Shown in pieces: positions 47,351-59,237 of a DNA stretch of 64,000 bases. The stretch lies in NCBI GenBank assembly GCA_027422505.1, contig JAPQWV010001562.1:1-64000 (forward strand). Direction: 5' to 3'. Positions within the stretch are counted from its first letter, which is position 1. Each line of letters starts with the position of its first letter. Both the position numbers and the translations under genes were made by a program. The notes below the pieces were generated by a model. That model was not told where the DNA came from. It searched no databases and saw only the letters and a program-made list of their open reading frames with translations. This DNA comes from Craterostigma plantagineum (taxonomy: Eukaryota; Streptophyta; Magnoliopsida; Lamiales; Linderniaceae).

Positions 47351-48307
47351 TTTGGGTTTTTTCCTTTTTTTATTGCTTTGGGTTTGTGATTGGATGTTTG
47401 GGGATTTATAGTGTGGCCCATTATATTACTTTAAGGTTTTTGTAGTAATAGATGCAGACATATCATATTAGGAATTTTCGAATGAATGCCAATTATGGGA
47501 ACAAAGTACGTGGAAAAATAAGAACCATGGATGTAAGAGAACGGTGGTTGGCGGCGCATTGTCATTCCGTTGAGATAATTATTCCACTCTTTGTATTCCA
47601 CTCGTGTTCCAACGAACGAAAATCGTTACAATTCCCCGTCAAGTGTTAAAACACCCGTAAACATCATTACAACTATGAATTTCATTACAAGTGTTTAAAC
47701 AAAAATAACTCATTATTACGTATTTTTTATTTTAATATATAATACTGATTTTTTCTATTGAAATACGGAGTGGAATACAAAGAGTGGAATATGTGATCTC
47801 AACCGATTGTCATTGGCTTTGGCTTTGGTGGTTCGCGCGCTGGTGGTTGAGTATTTTGCCAACCCCCTAATTTTTTTTAGATATACATCAACATAAATTC
47901 AAAAATCAAGATTTTAGGTGGGGTTCACTTATTACAAACCATTCCGGGCCGGAGGGCGGGTTTGGACTTTCACGGGCCAACCCGTTTCATATGTTATGCT
48001 GTGGGCCATCATGGCCATAAATATCTCCACATGGAATTAAATGAGTGATCAAATTTATCATTCTTGGTTTTCGTTTTCTCTATAATAACATCCAGATTTT
48101 TTATACGAATGATCCATATTAAACAGAGGGAATGCGTTGCATTGCAATACTTGGAGTTACAATTACAATTTGAGAAAACATAAGATAATTCAACTAACAT
48201 AATACACAGTCGACATCTTCAAACGTACAATCTCAAATTTCTCAACAAAGACGACAACAAAGAACAGAGCATTCGTTATTAACGAGGAACAGAGAAAGAA
48301 CTAATAA
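47351..48307. other. Promoter of BAHD 1 and flank of BAHD 2, with a MITE
   Basis: No gene is seen. A 240-bp MITE (47569-47806) sits about 220 bp upstream of the BAHD 1 start. Confidence 0.6.
47569..47806. mobile_element. MITE with about 40-bp terminal inverted repeats
   Basis: The left TTGAGAT...TATTCCACTCTTTGTATTCCACTC is mirrored at the right (GGAGTGGAATACAAAGAGTGGAATA...ATCTCAA). CCG occurs on both outer sides, a possible 3-bp target duplication. A second copy, truncated and inverted, lies at 4.74-4.93 kb. There is no coding capacity and the superfamily is uncertain. Confidence 0.75.
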
Positions 48308-49745
48308 CTAGACTTTCAAATCCTTCAATAAACCACCGTAGAAACACTCTGCAAAAGCATCCATCTTCTTCTTCTCAAGGGACAAACCAATCTCCAAACC
48401 GCCGTCGAACTCGGCGGACTTGCTCAGCGACATGGCCGTCCTCTCACGGTCGATCGACACGGATTCGTACTTTTTCGGCTTACCCCACCCAAAATCAACG
48501 TCGTACAGATCGAACTTCGGCGAGCCTGAGATTGCCAGCACGCGCTTTCCGATCAGAGATCGGAAAACCTCGCCTTGCCTGTCCAAGTCTTTGAAAAGGT
48601 CGTCCTTTTTTCTGCCGATGTCGGCAATCATTCCGCTAATCACCTCCACCGCTTCGAAAAACCTAATTCTCCCTTCAGTCGGCCGTGCTCCGCCTTTGCG
48701 AACGCCGGAACGATGCAGTTGCCGAAGTATGACGACGGAATAGGCGGATCTAGTCTTTGCCTCACGTCGACGGGCATTAGAAGGTATTCCTCTTCGCCGT
48801 CGTGGGGTTGTTCTTCGCCGGCGTCAGCTGCGGCATTGGAGAGGCAAGACCAAGCGTACGCCACCGTGACTGCGACGGAGGAGAAGGGTTAGGTTCGGTT
48901 TCTCCGATCGGGTCAGGGTTTTGAGCCGATCGATGACGTTCTTGCTCAGGGTAAAAGTGGCTCGAACCTTGTTCGTCGGGACATTCTTGGTGGGCTTGGG
49001 TTTGTATTCCACGCTCTTCATCTTCTCCCACAGCGAATCTTTGATCCCTTTTGGGAGTTTCAACAGAGACCTGTCGGAAATCGGAAGCAAGCCGTTCCTA
49101 GCTAGAACGTCGCCGCCGCCGTTTCTTCTTCTCGGAAGAAACTGCTACTTTACTCCAAGCTTTGATGAAGCCCACCACCGAGCTGGCATCGCCGATGACG
49201 TGGCTGTTTATGAACCCCAGGGATATCCCAGCGCCGGGGAACAGAGTGATCTGAACCGCCATGAAAGGGATCAGAGTAAAACCCTCCTCGACTTTCGTGC
49301 TCGGAAAATCAGGCAAGAGATCGTAAAACTTGTCGCAATCCCTCTGTCCATTTCCGGCGAGGTAATTGAAGCGTTCTTCCACGGAATCATCCGAGTACTC
49401 GGCGACGGTGACAGAAAGAGAGTCGCCGGGCTTGAAGCGTATCTCGGGCGGGGCGACGTTGGAGTCGGGTTCGTGGGTCGGGTTAGGGTAGTACAAGTTT
49501 CCGGCGAGAGGAAGGTAGTGTTTGAGGGTTTTCGAGAGCGATGACTTGAATCTTGGAACTATGGTTTCGAGGAAGGTTGACTTTGAGCATGGAAAGGCGT
49601 AGAAGACGAGTCTTTGAATGGGGTGGAAGTGAACCCATTTGATGTCCAGGAATGTGGGAGAAAGGGTTTGTTCTTCGTCGGTTTGTGGTGTAATGAGGGA
49701 GTTTTCGAGGATATCGCATGACGATGTTTTGATGGGTTTTTCCAT
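48308..49745 (-). CDS. BAHD acyltransferase 2
   Basis: Intronless, same strand and layout as its neighbours. The first part (49745-49098) has TFLDIKWVHF, LPLAGNLYYPNP, YDLLPDF and the catalytic block HVIGD. After a base loss near 49105 the frame goes on with LLPISDRSLLKLP and PTNKVRATFTLS. A further shift near 48880 leads to AYAWSCL and DPPIPSSYFGNC. A third near 48655 leads to the clean C-terminal part (48649-48308) with SGSPKFDLYDVDFGWGKPKKYESV and the end FYGGLLKDLKV. All catalytic and signature residues are present, so with three restored bases this is a full-length enzyme. Acyl donor and acceptor cannot be told from sequence; the YFGNC-DFGWG pattern favours the malonyltransferase-like clade. 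Confidence 0.88.
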
Positions 49746-51311
49746 TGAAGCTCTTGCGACGTGGATTTGTTGCAGAAGGAAAAAGGAGTGTTCTCTCTTG
49801 ATTATGATGCTTGAAGAAGAATTGGAGCTATGTAAGAAATAAATGCCTTGAACTTATGGACGAAAATAGGCCAAGTCTTGGTCTTTATGGCCCTTTGTCT
49901 TCTTTCTAGAAGAAATACTTTTCCACGTTCGTTTAAGCCAATGAGATGCACTGTATTTATCCAAAGTAGAATCAAAAGTATTACTATTGTGGTCAATTTC
50001 CACTGAAGGTATGCGATATGGGCACACATCACATGGACTATAAAAGTAGTAGTCCTAAATTTGCTCTTTAACATAATGGTGTCAGAAAACCACTATTTTT
50101 ACACTTGAGAGAGGAAAAAAATTTGAAGATTAAAGAAAATAAAAGAACGATGGAGCCGATTGTGGGCAAGGGCTTCGTAGCAAATATATATATATATATA
50201 CTATTATATATAACCGTGAGTGGCATTTAAAAACTGTCATTTTATATGAATTTGGCGTACAATTACACAATAATTTTGAGCCTATTTGATAGTTATTTTT
50301 CCACGCTAGCTTTACCTAATAATAGCAGTTTCCGTTTCATTAATTGTCACATGTAACTACCTCAAGAAACTCCACGTGGCATAATAATGCCCACGTATCA
50401 CTATTGCATGCTAAGTGGCTCACGTCGCGGCTCGCATATATTTAAGTGATACAATTACTTTTTATTATCATTACTACTAACTCATTTTTATCTTATGCAC
50501 ACAAATACTGTGTGCCAACTATACTAGTTTTTTTTACTGCCTCGAGTATCCGTATATTCTCCCTCAATGATATTTGCGTCGCGTACTTCGAATATGATTA
50601 TAATTTGCGTCGCATACTTCAAATATGATTATAATAGGATTGAACTTGAGACCTATGATATGAAAATTCATAGGTTCTCTCACTAACTGGGCCATCAATT
50701 CGGCCCAAATCATATGCTTTGGCCCAAATCATAGATGCCCGACCCAAATAGCAAATTTTCGGAGCAAAAATAAATAGTTATTGCAAAGTGTAATCTATGT
50801 ATGTCAGGTAGACAAAAAAATGATACTAGTATGTAGGGCATAATCTTATGATGCTCATATAATGTAAGCACCTTATTTGATCACTTTTTATGTGGTTTTT
50901 TTTTGTGCCGTATAAACGCGTCATTTCAACATAAGATATAATGTATCATTGATTGAAACATAAGATGTAATGTATCATTTATAGATACATTTAGGTGGAA
51001 TTGATTAACACATCTTGTATTGAAATGACACGTCTATGATGTGGCATCAAAGTCACGTAAAAAAATGCATTGCACAATGTTTAACATAAGGTGAACGCCA
51101 CATAATTTTTCTATTTAAGGGTGTGTTATAGTATAAAAATATATAGTACTACTCAAAATGTTTTTCCTATTATTGTAAGGAAGATTGATTTGTGAGAGTA
51201 TCGCGAGGAAACTATAAAATTAAAAGTAACTATGTCTCACATTGACTTCGAAACCGTCATTAGAAAGAAATAATTTAAAACAAGGAAAGAACAGAAAAAG
51301 TTAAGTCAAAG
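49746..51311. other. Intergenic, with a MITE relic
   Basis: No gene is seen. A TA microsatellite lies at about 50187-50201. The stretch from about 50850 to 51120 contains CTTATGATGCTCA, GTCATTTCAACATAAGAT facing ATCTTGTATTGAAATGAC, and GTGGAATTGATTAAC. It is related to the MITE in arginase intron 5. Confidence 0.5.
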
Positions 51312-52909
51312 TCAAACACGATTAAGTCCACATGAATCCGATACAAAGCCTAAAATAACCGCCAATCTCAACAACGCCGATGCCTTCAAAACACTACCGT
51401 CGCTCGACGATTTATCATCCGCCGAGTCTGCTGCCGGAGAGTCTGATGGAAAAACCTCGGGGGGAGCTCGCAGGTGTCGCCGGAGGCGAGATTGCAGGTG
51501 TTGGTATCGTCGGAGCCTCAGCCGACGACAAATGAGAACTCGCTGGAGATGGAGTATCAGCTTCAGGTCCTGGCGCCAACGTCGGAGCCTTCCCAAAGAG
51601 CTCCGCCGGAAGCAGCACGCCGTCCACCGTGTAGATGAACAGAGGAGTAGAATCAATCACCGTCGACGCAATCCTCGACGTGTCGACGCCGGTGTCGAGC
51701 CTCACCTCGTCGCCGGCCGTCGTCACCCTGACGTCGTACTTCCCTACTCCGTTGGCAGCCAAGGTGCTTATGCTCCTCCCTTTGGTCTGCTTCAGAGTCC
51801 CCACCGGCGAGTAGCTCGCGAGCGCGTGGTACTCTAGCAAGCTCACCAGCTCGGCGCTGGACAACGCCGTCAGGTCATGGACGCCGACGGCGGCCTTGAA
51901 CGCCTCGTCGTTGGGCGCGAAGACGGTCAAACCCTTGTCGACGGCGGACTCGTAGACCATTCGAAACGCCGCTCTTCAGTAACAGATCTGCGAACGTTTT
52001 GCAGCCTGCTTTCTCGAGCACCGCCGTTATGTTGACGTCGGAGGCCGACGCCGCCGCCGCCGTCAGAATAGCTTTGGGCGCAATGGCTTGGCTGATCTCA
52101 ATCACGGACAAGTTGTACGGAAACTGTCGAAATCGAAAACCCAATTAAGAAAAAAATAAAGGCCAAATTACTTAATTAGGTCACTAACTTTAGGTAAATG
52201 GCGAATTTTTCAGGCGAAACTCGCCGGAAATTCGACGTGGCCGATGACACGTCAACAACCACGTTGGCGGCCACGTCAGATTTCCAGCAATTTTCGCCGG
52301 AGTGACCCCAAAATATCAGTTACATACTTAGTTACCTAATTTTGCAATATAAAACTTAATGACCCAAAAAACACGAGACGTGACCTAATTTCGTAATTTG
52401 GCCAAAAATAAACGACAGAAGAGTTGTAATAAACATTCGTTCTTTGTCAGTACCTCAGCGACAGATTTGGTAAAAGTGGAGTCCAGCGACGACCCAGGGA
52501 CGCCCGACCCGAACCCGACTTGCCCTTCCTTCAGATACGTAATGTTGACGAATCCGAGCTTGCCGTCGGCGGCGCCCGTCGTCTGGTAAAGCGTCGCCGT
52601 GGACAGAACGGAGCCGTCGCCGATTTTGCGAAGCTTGTCGGCGTCGAAGTAATCGAGCAAAACGTGGAGGGAGAGGACTTTTTTGACGACAGAGATGGGA
52701 TACATTGAGAGCACGGCGGCGTTGGGGAGGACGCATACGGTGACTGTTTGCCGCGAGTTGATCTCGGCGAGCTTGGTCTTGGAGAGGAGGGAGTTGAAGT
52801 CGGAGTACTCGGAGTGGCCGGAGAGAACGTCGGTGACGTCGGTGGCGGCGGCGACGGCGGCTGTAACGGTTAGAGATAGGAGTGAGAGGGTAGCGAGCGG
52901 TGAGGCCAT
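51312..52909 (-). CDS. Fasciclin-like arabinogalactan protein (FLA), two FAS1 domains, GPI-anchored
   Basis: Exons 52909-52454 and 52133-51312. FLAs are GPI-anchored cell-surface glycoproteins that affect cell-wall structure and adhesion. A signal peptide ([17 protein letters not shown]) is followed by FAS1 domain 1 with [11 protein letters not shown] and [12 protein letters not shown]. Exon 2 has FAS1 domain 2 ([52 protein letters not shown]). A Pro/Ala/Ser AG-glycomodule ([19 protein letters not shown]) and a hydrophobic tail ([12 protein letters not shown]) for GPI attachment follow. The layout fits the FLA1/2/8/10 group. The frame changes near 51958 and near 51455 (single bases), so the tail is read in another frame. 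The gene lies inside the BAHD array without an obvious functional link. Confidence 0.9.
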
Positions 52910-53485
52910 GGCGGAGTTTTGACTTGAGGAAGAAATGTATAACTATATCTATGGGGAAGGAGAGTCGTTTTAAAGGCAATTTATATAAAATTAGTATTGT
53001 AATTAATTATTTTCTAATTAGGTATGGTGAAAATCATACCGTAATAAACGCATCATGATTTTTTATTTTCTAGTTAATGTGGTATTAAATCAGATATTTA
53101 GGAAATTTGGTTATACATAAACTTCAATTCCAATTCATACTCATTCCCAATTTAGAGCTTTCCTATGCTCCCAAATTTAGAGATTACATAAGATTCAACT
53201 TTTCCAATTCATTACTAATCCCAAATTTTGAAGAAGATAAGCTCTCTGAAGTTGACAGATAAAAGTGAACCGTTAAATCTTGAATTAGTAGTCATTATAT
53301 TGTGAAGTTTCAAGCTTATTGTAGTAATTTTATTTGTGAAGTTTAAGCTTATTGTAGTAATTTTATTTTTAATAGTAGACTTTGAATAGTGATCGCAGTA
53401 AAAAAGTACATATAAACGATATTGGGCCTAAAACTTGGGCCGACCCACCCAATAACACACGGCCTGAATTGCTTACTACATCTCT
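52910..53485. other. FLA promoter and flank of BAHD 3, no gene seen
   Basis: AT-rich. A direct repeat of about 30 bp with GTGAAGTTTAAGCTTATTGTAG lies at 53300-53362. Confidence 0.5.
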
Positions 53486-54890
53486 CTACTCTAACCCACC
53501 GTAGAAATACTCCGCAAAAGCTTCCATTTTCTCCTTTGTCAAAGCCAAGCCAATCTCCAAGCCACCGTGAAACTCGCCGGACATGGAAAGAGACATCAAT
53601 CCCTCACCGACGACGCTCAAAGATTCGAACTTCTTAGGCCTTCCCAGCCAAAATCAACGCCGTAGAGATCGAACTTGGGCGAGCCGACGACGCTGAGAAA
53701 TCGCTTCCCCGCCAAATCGCTCAATTTCCGCAGCCAATCCTCGGCGTCTCTAACGATCGCGCCCCTCGGAGCCACCTCCCTGCCGATGACGTCGCTGATC
53801 AGCTCCGCCGCGGTAATAAATCCGTCTCTCCCCGTCAACGCCGCGTGCGTCGTCTTCAGGAAAGCTCCGCCGAGACAGTTTCCGAAGTAATTAGGCGGCA
53901 GCGGCGGATCCACGCGCGCGCGCGCCTCCACGGCAAATCCGAAGTGCTCCTCCTCGTCGTCGCGGACCTGCTCCGGCGATGACCTCGCCTTTGCGAGGCA
54001 GGTCCATGCGTAAGCCGTCGCCACCGTAAACGACGACAGGTGAGTTAAATTAGGGTTCTGAGCACGGACCGATTGCTTGAGATTTTGCAGGTGAAACCTT
54101 GCAAGACAAACGTGGCTCGAACCTTGCCCATCAGTGGGATTGAAGGCCGTGGCTGGAGACTCTGATGCTTTTTCGAGTTCCAAAGAGTTTTACTCACGTC
54201 ATTTGGGTCCTTCACCATCGATCTGTCGTAAATCGGAGGAAGCCAATCGCCGGCCTGAGCTGAAATTTCACCTCCGGAATTTGCAGCAGCTCTGCTCCAA
54301 GCTTTTATGAACCCTACGATGGAGCTCGCATCTCCTACGACGTGATGATTGGTGAATCCAATGCATATCCCAGCGCCTGGGAACAGGGTAATCTGAACTG
54401 CGAAAACTGGGATTATCTGAAATCCATCTTCAAGCCTCGGGTCGGGCAATTCCCTTCTGAAATCGCAGAACTTATCGCAGTCCCTCGGGAAATTTCCTAC
54501 GAGGTGATCGAAGTACTCTTGGGCACTAACTTCGCCCGAGTACTCTGCTACGATTAGAGAAACTGAGTCGCCGGGCTTATAGCGTATCTCGGGCATGATC
54601 TCGGAATCTGCGTTGTGGGTTGGATTTGGGAAGTAGAAGTTTCCCGACAATGGAGGGTAGTGTTTGAGTGTCTTCGAAAGGGATTCTTTGAAGCTTGGAA
54701 CTATGGTTTGGAGGAAATTCGACTTCGGACATGGGAATTTGTAGAACAGAAGGCGATGGATCGGAGGACTGTGAATGCATAATATGTCGAAGAATGTAAG
54801 AGGAAGGGTTTGCTCGGCGTTGGGTTGCTGAGGTGTAATGAGAGATTCTTCGATGACCATCGTAGAGGTCTTCGAGGCTTCGACGGCCAT
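53486..54890 (-). CDS. BAHD acyltransferase 3
   Basis: Intronless. The N-terminal part is open from 54890 (TFFDILCIH, HYPPLSGNFYFPNP) through the catalytic HHVVGD, DWLPPIYDRSMVKDP and GKVRATF. A base loss near 54095 shifts the frame. The second half (about 54110-53640) has VATAYAWTCL, DPPLPPNYFGNC, SPKFDLYGVDFGW, then one G is lost in DFGWG (GGCTGGGAAGG). The tail KKFESLSVVGEGLMSLSMS ends at 53486 with FYGGLE. It is closely related to BAHD 1 and 2 in motif style and length (about 468 residues), so the three probably arose by tandem duplication. The substrate is unknown. Confidence 0.88.
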
Positions 54891-55323
54891 TTAGCGATTG
54901 CTTCTTCCTTCTTTCGTAGGTTTTTTACTTCAGATTTTTCTTTTCCTGTTTTGCAATTGAGAAGATGTCTTAAGAGATAATATGACTGAGCTTTGGCCAT
55001 ACATTACTTCGCTTCGATAGCAATAAAAGCACGTGGCTAAAATGGTGGCCTTTAGAACATGGGATTTAAAGATGAGTTTTGCATATTTGTCCACGGTATT
55101 TTCTTGATCTATTCTAGTTGTATTTACCGATTCGTGTAAGAGACTTCAAGAAGAAAAAAACAAAGTAAAAAATTGTGGTGAAACGAACTAGGGTTTCTCT
55201 AATTTCTTGAATGATATACAGAAATAACATGCCGAAGTTGAAAATATTGAGTATAGATGAAGTCGCGCATACACTTGCTTATATTTAGATATAGTACTTC
55301 AAGTACATTTACATATAATATAA
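54891..55323. other. BAHD 3 promoter and MADS 3' flank, no gene seen
   Basis: No supported feature. Confidence 0.5.
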
Positions 55324-56688
55324 TTATTTTTTAAGAGGTCGCTTATTCGACCTTGTCTCAGGCAATCCAATGAAGAGATCAGTTTCAACGTCTGATGATA
55401 TCTCACTTGTCGTCTCTGCTGAAGTAGATCCATGGGTTGTCATCGTCCTCTCTACTTCGTTTGCTACTTCCAATTGTGCTTTATGCCCACACTGCAAATT
55501 AGATAAATAAATAAAATTCGTAATTTTCATTGTTATTTATACTGCTATTTATGAAAGAAGAAAAGGATGATCCCACCTTCTCGACCAGCATAGCATTTTC
55601 TGCAGCTAGAGCGGTTTCCTAATAATACATGCAAAAGTACACAAGTCTTCTATAATTATGATATTTCCACATTTTGAAGTATATAAAACTTAGAGGTCAA
55701 GCGTATCAAAGGCAAAAGAAACTAAAGAGAACTTAGTTAGTTATTACCTTCTGCTTTAGTTGATGAATCTGTTGCTTGAAGACTTGCATCTGAACATGAC
55801 AGACGAAGAAAAACTTTTAATATGAAATCAACACAAAATGCATGTGTGTAATGTAAGAAGAATTGAGGGTTACATAAACCTTTCTTGCTCGAATTATACT
55901 AACGCTACGCTCCAACTGTTTTTCCAGCTCTTGGAGCTCTTCCATGGTGCACTGTCCCAATCCCTCTCCAAGAAGTTTCCTAATAACAATCCACATATAT
56001 TAGAAAAAATAATCATTCACATCGATGAGTATTACAATATCGTACTTTTTCGCAGTTTCAAGTTGCTCTATCTTCTTCATCAAATCTGCCGTCTCATCCT
56101 TCAGATGCTGCATAGTCTAGTATTTATTCGAGTTAAGGATATAAAAATATGAGACATTTTTTTTTATTACACCATGTACAGACAAAGTTTGAATGAGCTA
56201 GAATGATACTAAAAACACAAACCTGCAAATTATTTTCCGTATCTTCTTGAGGATTGTTAGTTTTCAAAGCACTGGCGTGCTTTTGGTACCGACTGATAGT
56301 TTCCTGCATGCTGAGTGAAGGGAAAACAATGTAAGAAAATATTTAATTAGCCCCCATTTCACACATTATTAAATCATCGAGCTTGAGCCTGGAAAAAGTT
56401 GAGTCGAGCTTGGCTCTTTTATACAAGATTCATTGTAATTAGATGAAGGTTGTACAGGTAACAGAAGCATAATAGCTTATGACATCATTGGATAAGTTTC
56501 ATTTACTTGCTCGTAGTAATCTTTTACATTGAATTATTTTTGTTTTCATTATATGTGACAAGATAGTAGGGTCTCAGCCTTTTGTGAAGACCTCATACTA
56601 AACTAACATAACGGACATCTGTAGAAATTATATCATATTATTTGCAGTTAAATGAAAACAACAATCATCCGTACGACTTGCCTATGTG

Positions 56689-56719
<31 letters not shown>

Positions 56720-57124
56720 CATATATGTGTGTGCTCATGACAAAGGACCCTAGCAGTTGTTTCACCTAACCTCTTACATTCTTCAAACCCCCACATAAAA
56801 ACATAACCTTTCGATTTAACATGTAAATATCAAGAATGGAGGCACAAAGGTAAATCTTGGTAAGCCCAAGTGATGGAAGAAATCCGTAAGAAACACTAAA
56901 AAATTGTGGAACACACGCATTTGTGTGTTACTATGTGCATACCTTGAGCTAGAAAACTCATAGAGCTTTCCCCTCGGAGAGAAGATGATGAGCGCCACCT
57001 CAGCATCGCAGAGAACTGAAAGCTCAAAAGCCTTCTTCAGAAGACCATTTCTTCTCTTTGAGAAAGTCACTTGCCTGCTTGTCGCGTTTTCTATACGCCT
57101 CATCTGAGTTTTCCCTCGGACCTT
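55324..57124 (-). CDS. SOC1-like (AGL20/AGL42 clade) MADS-box factor lacking its ATG
   Basis: Seven exons: 57124-56943, 56310-56223, 56107-56046, 55979-55880, 55799-55748, 55618-55577 and 55501-55324. The type-II MIKC factor has the MADS domain ([35 protein letters not shown]...), then METI/K-box segments ([53 protein letters not shown]) and the C-terminal SOC1 motif [12 protein letters not shown]1-clade factors promote flowering or act in abscission/senescence. The frame is intact in all exons. The codon expected to be the initiator ATG before [11 protein letters not shown] is AAG (57122-57124); the next in-frame Met is the one before RRIEN (57103-57101). Either translation begins there, seven residues late, or one base is wrong (T/A at 57123), or an upstream exon supplies the start. 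Confidence 0.92.
56690..56720. repeat. AT microsatellite in MADS intron 1
   Basis: An uninterrupted TA run of about 30 bp lies in the 630-bp first intron, a position often used for SSR markers. Confidence 0.85.
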
Positions 57125-59191
57125 TTTTTGCTCTTTCCTAGATTCAATTTTTGTTCAAAAGGAAAGGAGATCGAAACAGCTTATCGAAGAGTACTATTAT
57201 TTAAGTAACAAATCGGAGATAAATCAAGAAAAATGAGATAACAACCAATCTAAGAAGATCCCTCTTCTTCCTATGATTTTGCCAAAAAGAGGGGACACAT
57301 AAAAACGATAGGAAGGACTGAAAATCGAAAAATAGATAAAGGAGATCGGAAGGAGGCTTACAAAAATGGCAAAAGCTCAGAGAGACTTTTAGTTGCAGGT
57401 GAGAAGTGAAATAGGTCTAAATAAGGGAAAGGACAAGTCAGAGATGATATATGTGCATAGTTGCACACACACACATACACATATACGTGTGTGTAAGAGA
57501 GATTAGAGAACTAATCGTATGTGAATCATTCATTACATCCCTAGTTAATACTTCGTACACTTTAATAAGGTATTTACTATTCTATGACTAGCCTCTCAAA
57601 ACCCCAACAAGGATAAAAAAAAAAAAAAGTAAAAGCATCGATAAGTGCAAATCTAATGGCAACTTTATATGTTAGTCTGAAACAAGAAACCCTCAATCCT
57701 TGCACACTTGCTTTAAGTACTTACCTGCTGAAAAGAGACATTTAAAAAGGGCTAATTAAAGAAAACCCTTGTTTGCCATATGCTATTTGAGCGAGCCGCC
57801 CTATTCAATGCAAGTTAATAAAATTCGATTTTTTTTATATTCAAATGACATTTTTAATTAATTTTTGGAACCAGACTTATCATATATGTAAAATACATAA
57901 CAAAGCTTTCTAAAAATATAGCACATACCACAAAAATAAAATCCGACATACATGCCCCTACTATAAGTTGGTACACTAAATGAGGGGTGTACGTAGGATA
58001 GGATGATGCTAGAAAAAAATGTCAGCTTCTGAGCAATTTGTGTACCATTCTATTTGGGAGCCAATAAGAATTCGAAAACTCATTGGCTTTTCTTCAATAA
58101 TTAATATTCCAAATACGAATGTACGATGTGACTGAATGATGGAGTCGCATTCACATGGGACCAAATACCCTAAAAGGTGTCCATATGTTTCGAATTTCCT
58201 TAATTGAGTCCCTTACGTATGTGTGCCTATTTCTTTCTCATTTTTGCCAAATAAATCTCTTTTATCCCTTAAATATCAAAGTCTACATCCATATCTTTTT
58301 ATATTATTCGTGGCACAAATTACTTTAGGCGTGGAACGTATTATATAAGTTTTTATTAGGGGTGTGTGTGTGCCCTAACTCGTTGAGTTGACTTGATTCA
58401 TATTTCTCGCCTTCTTCTCAAGAGTTATGTAATTCCTCTATTAATATTTATAAGTATTTTTTTATCATAATTTAATTAAATTTACAGGTTATTGCTTAAC
58501 AAAAGCTAATTGTGATTATCTTTTGTCTACATATTACCCTTCTATTTTATTCACTATGGCACTTTTAAACTAGTATATTATCTATCAGCAGAACAAAAAA
58601 TAAAAAAAGTGATGGAACCCATAACATAATCATTTCGGAGTCACAATCCGATACAAAGTGGAGAATTAATTATGCATATGATCATACACTAATTTCTGAT
58701 AAATATGGATTATCATATAGTCATTAAGGCTAATGACAAAATAACAGTAGATTCCTACTTAAAAGGAAACTTAATAGTTATTACGCACTCGTTGATGTCT
58801 CATCTATAATTATCCTAAATTTTAGCTACTAAACTCAATAATTATGAGTTTGATGAAATAAAACAACATATAAAAAAAAAAATCTCGAGTCGAACATGGA
58901 AAAAGTTAAACCCGAACCGAACCGAATTATATGATATTGATACCCATACAAATTACAACGTAGTATCGAGTCGAACACACGGTGATATTTTTTAATAGTT
59001 TTTTTCTTTTTCGCAATATTTAATGCGTGGTCGATGAAATATTTCATCTCTTATTCCTTTATCTCATTGAAACTCCTTTTATGAGATGAAAAAAACAAAT
59101 AAAATAACAATCAAACAAACGACACATGTTGTTTGTAGTCGGTGGGACTCCAATAAAAGTTGTTGGACTCTATTATTGCTTTATTGTTTTC

Positions 59192-59237
<46 letters not shown>

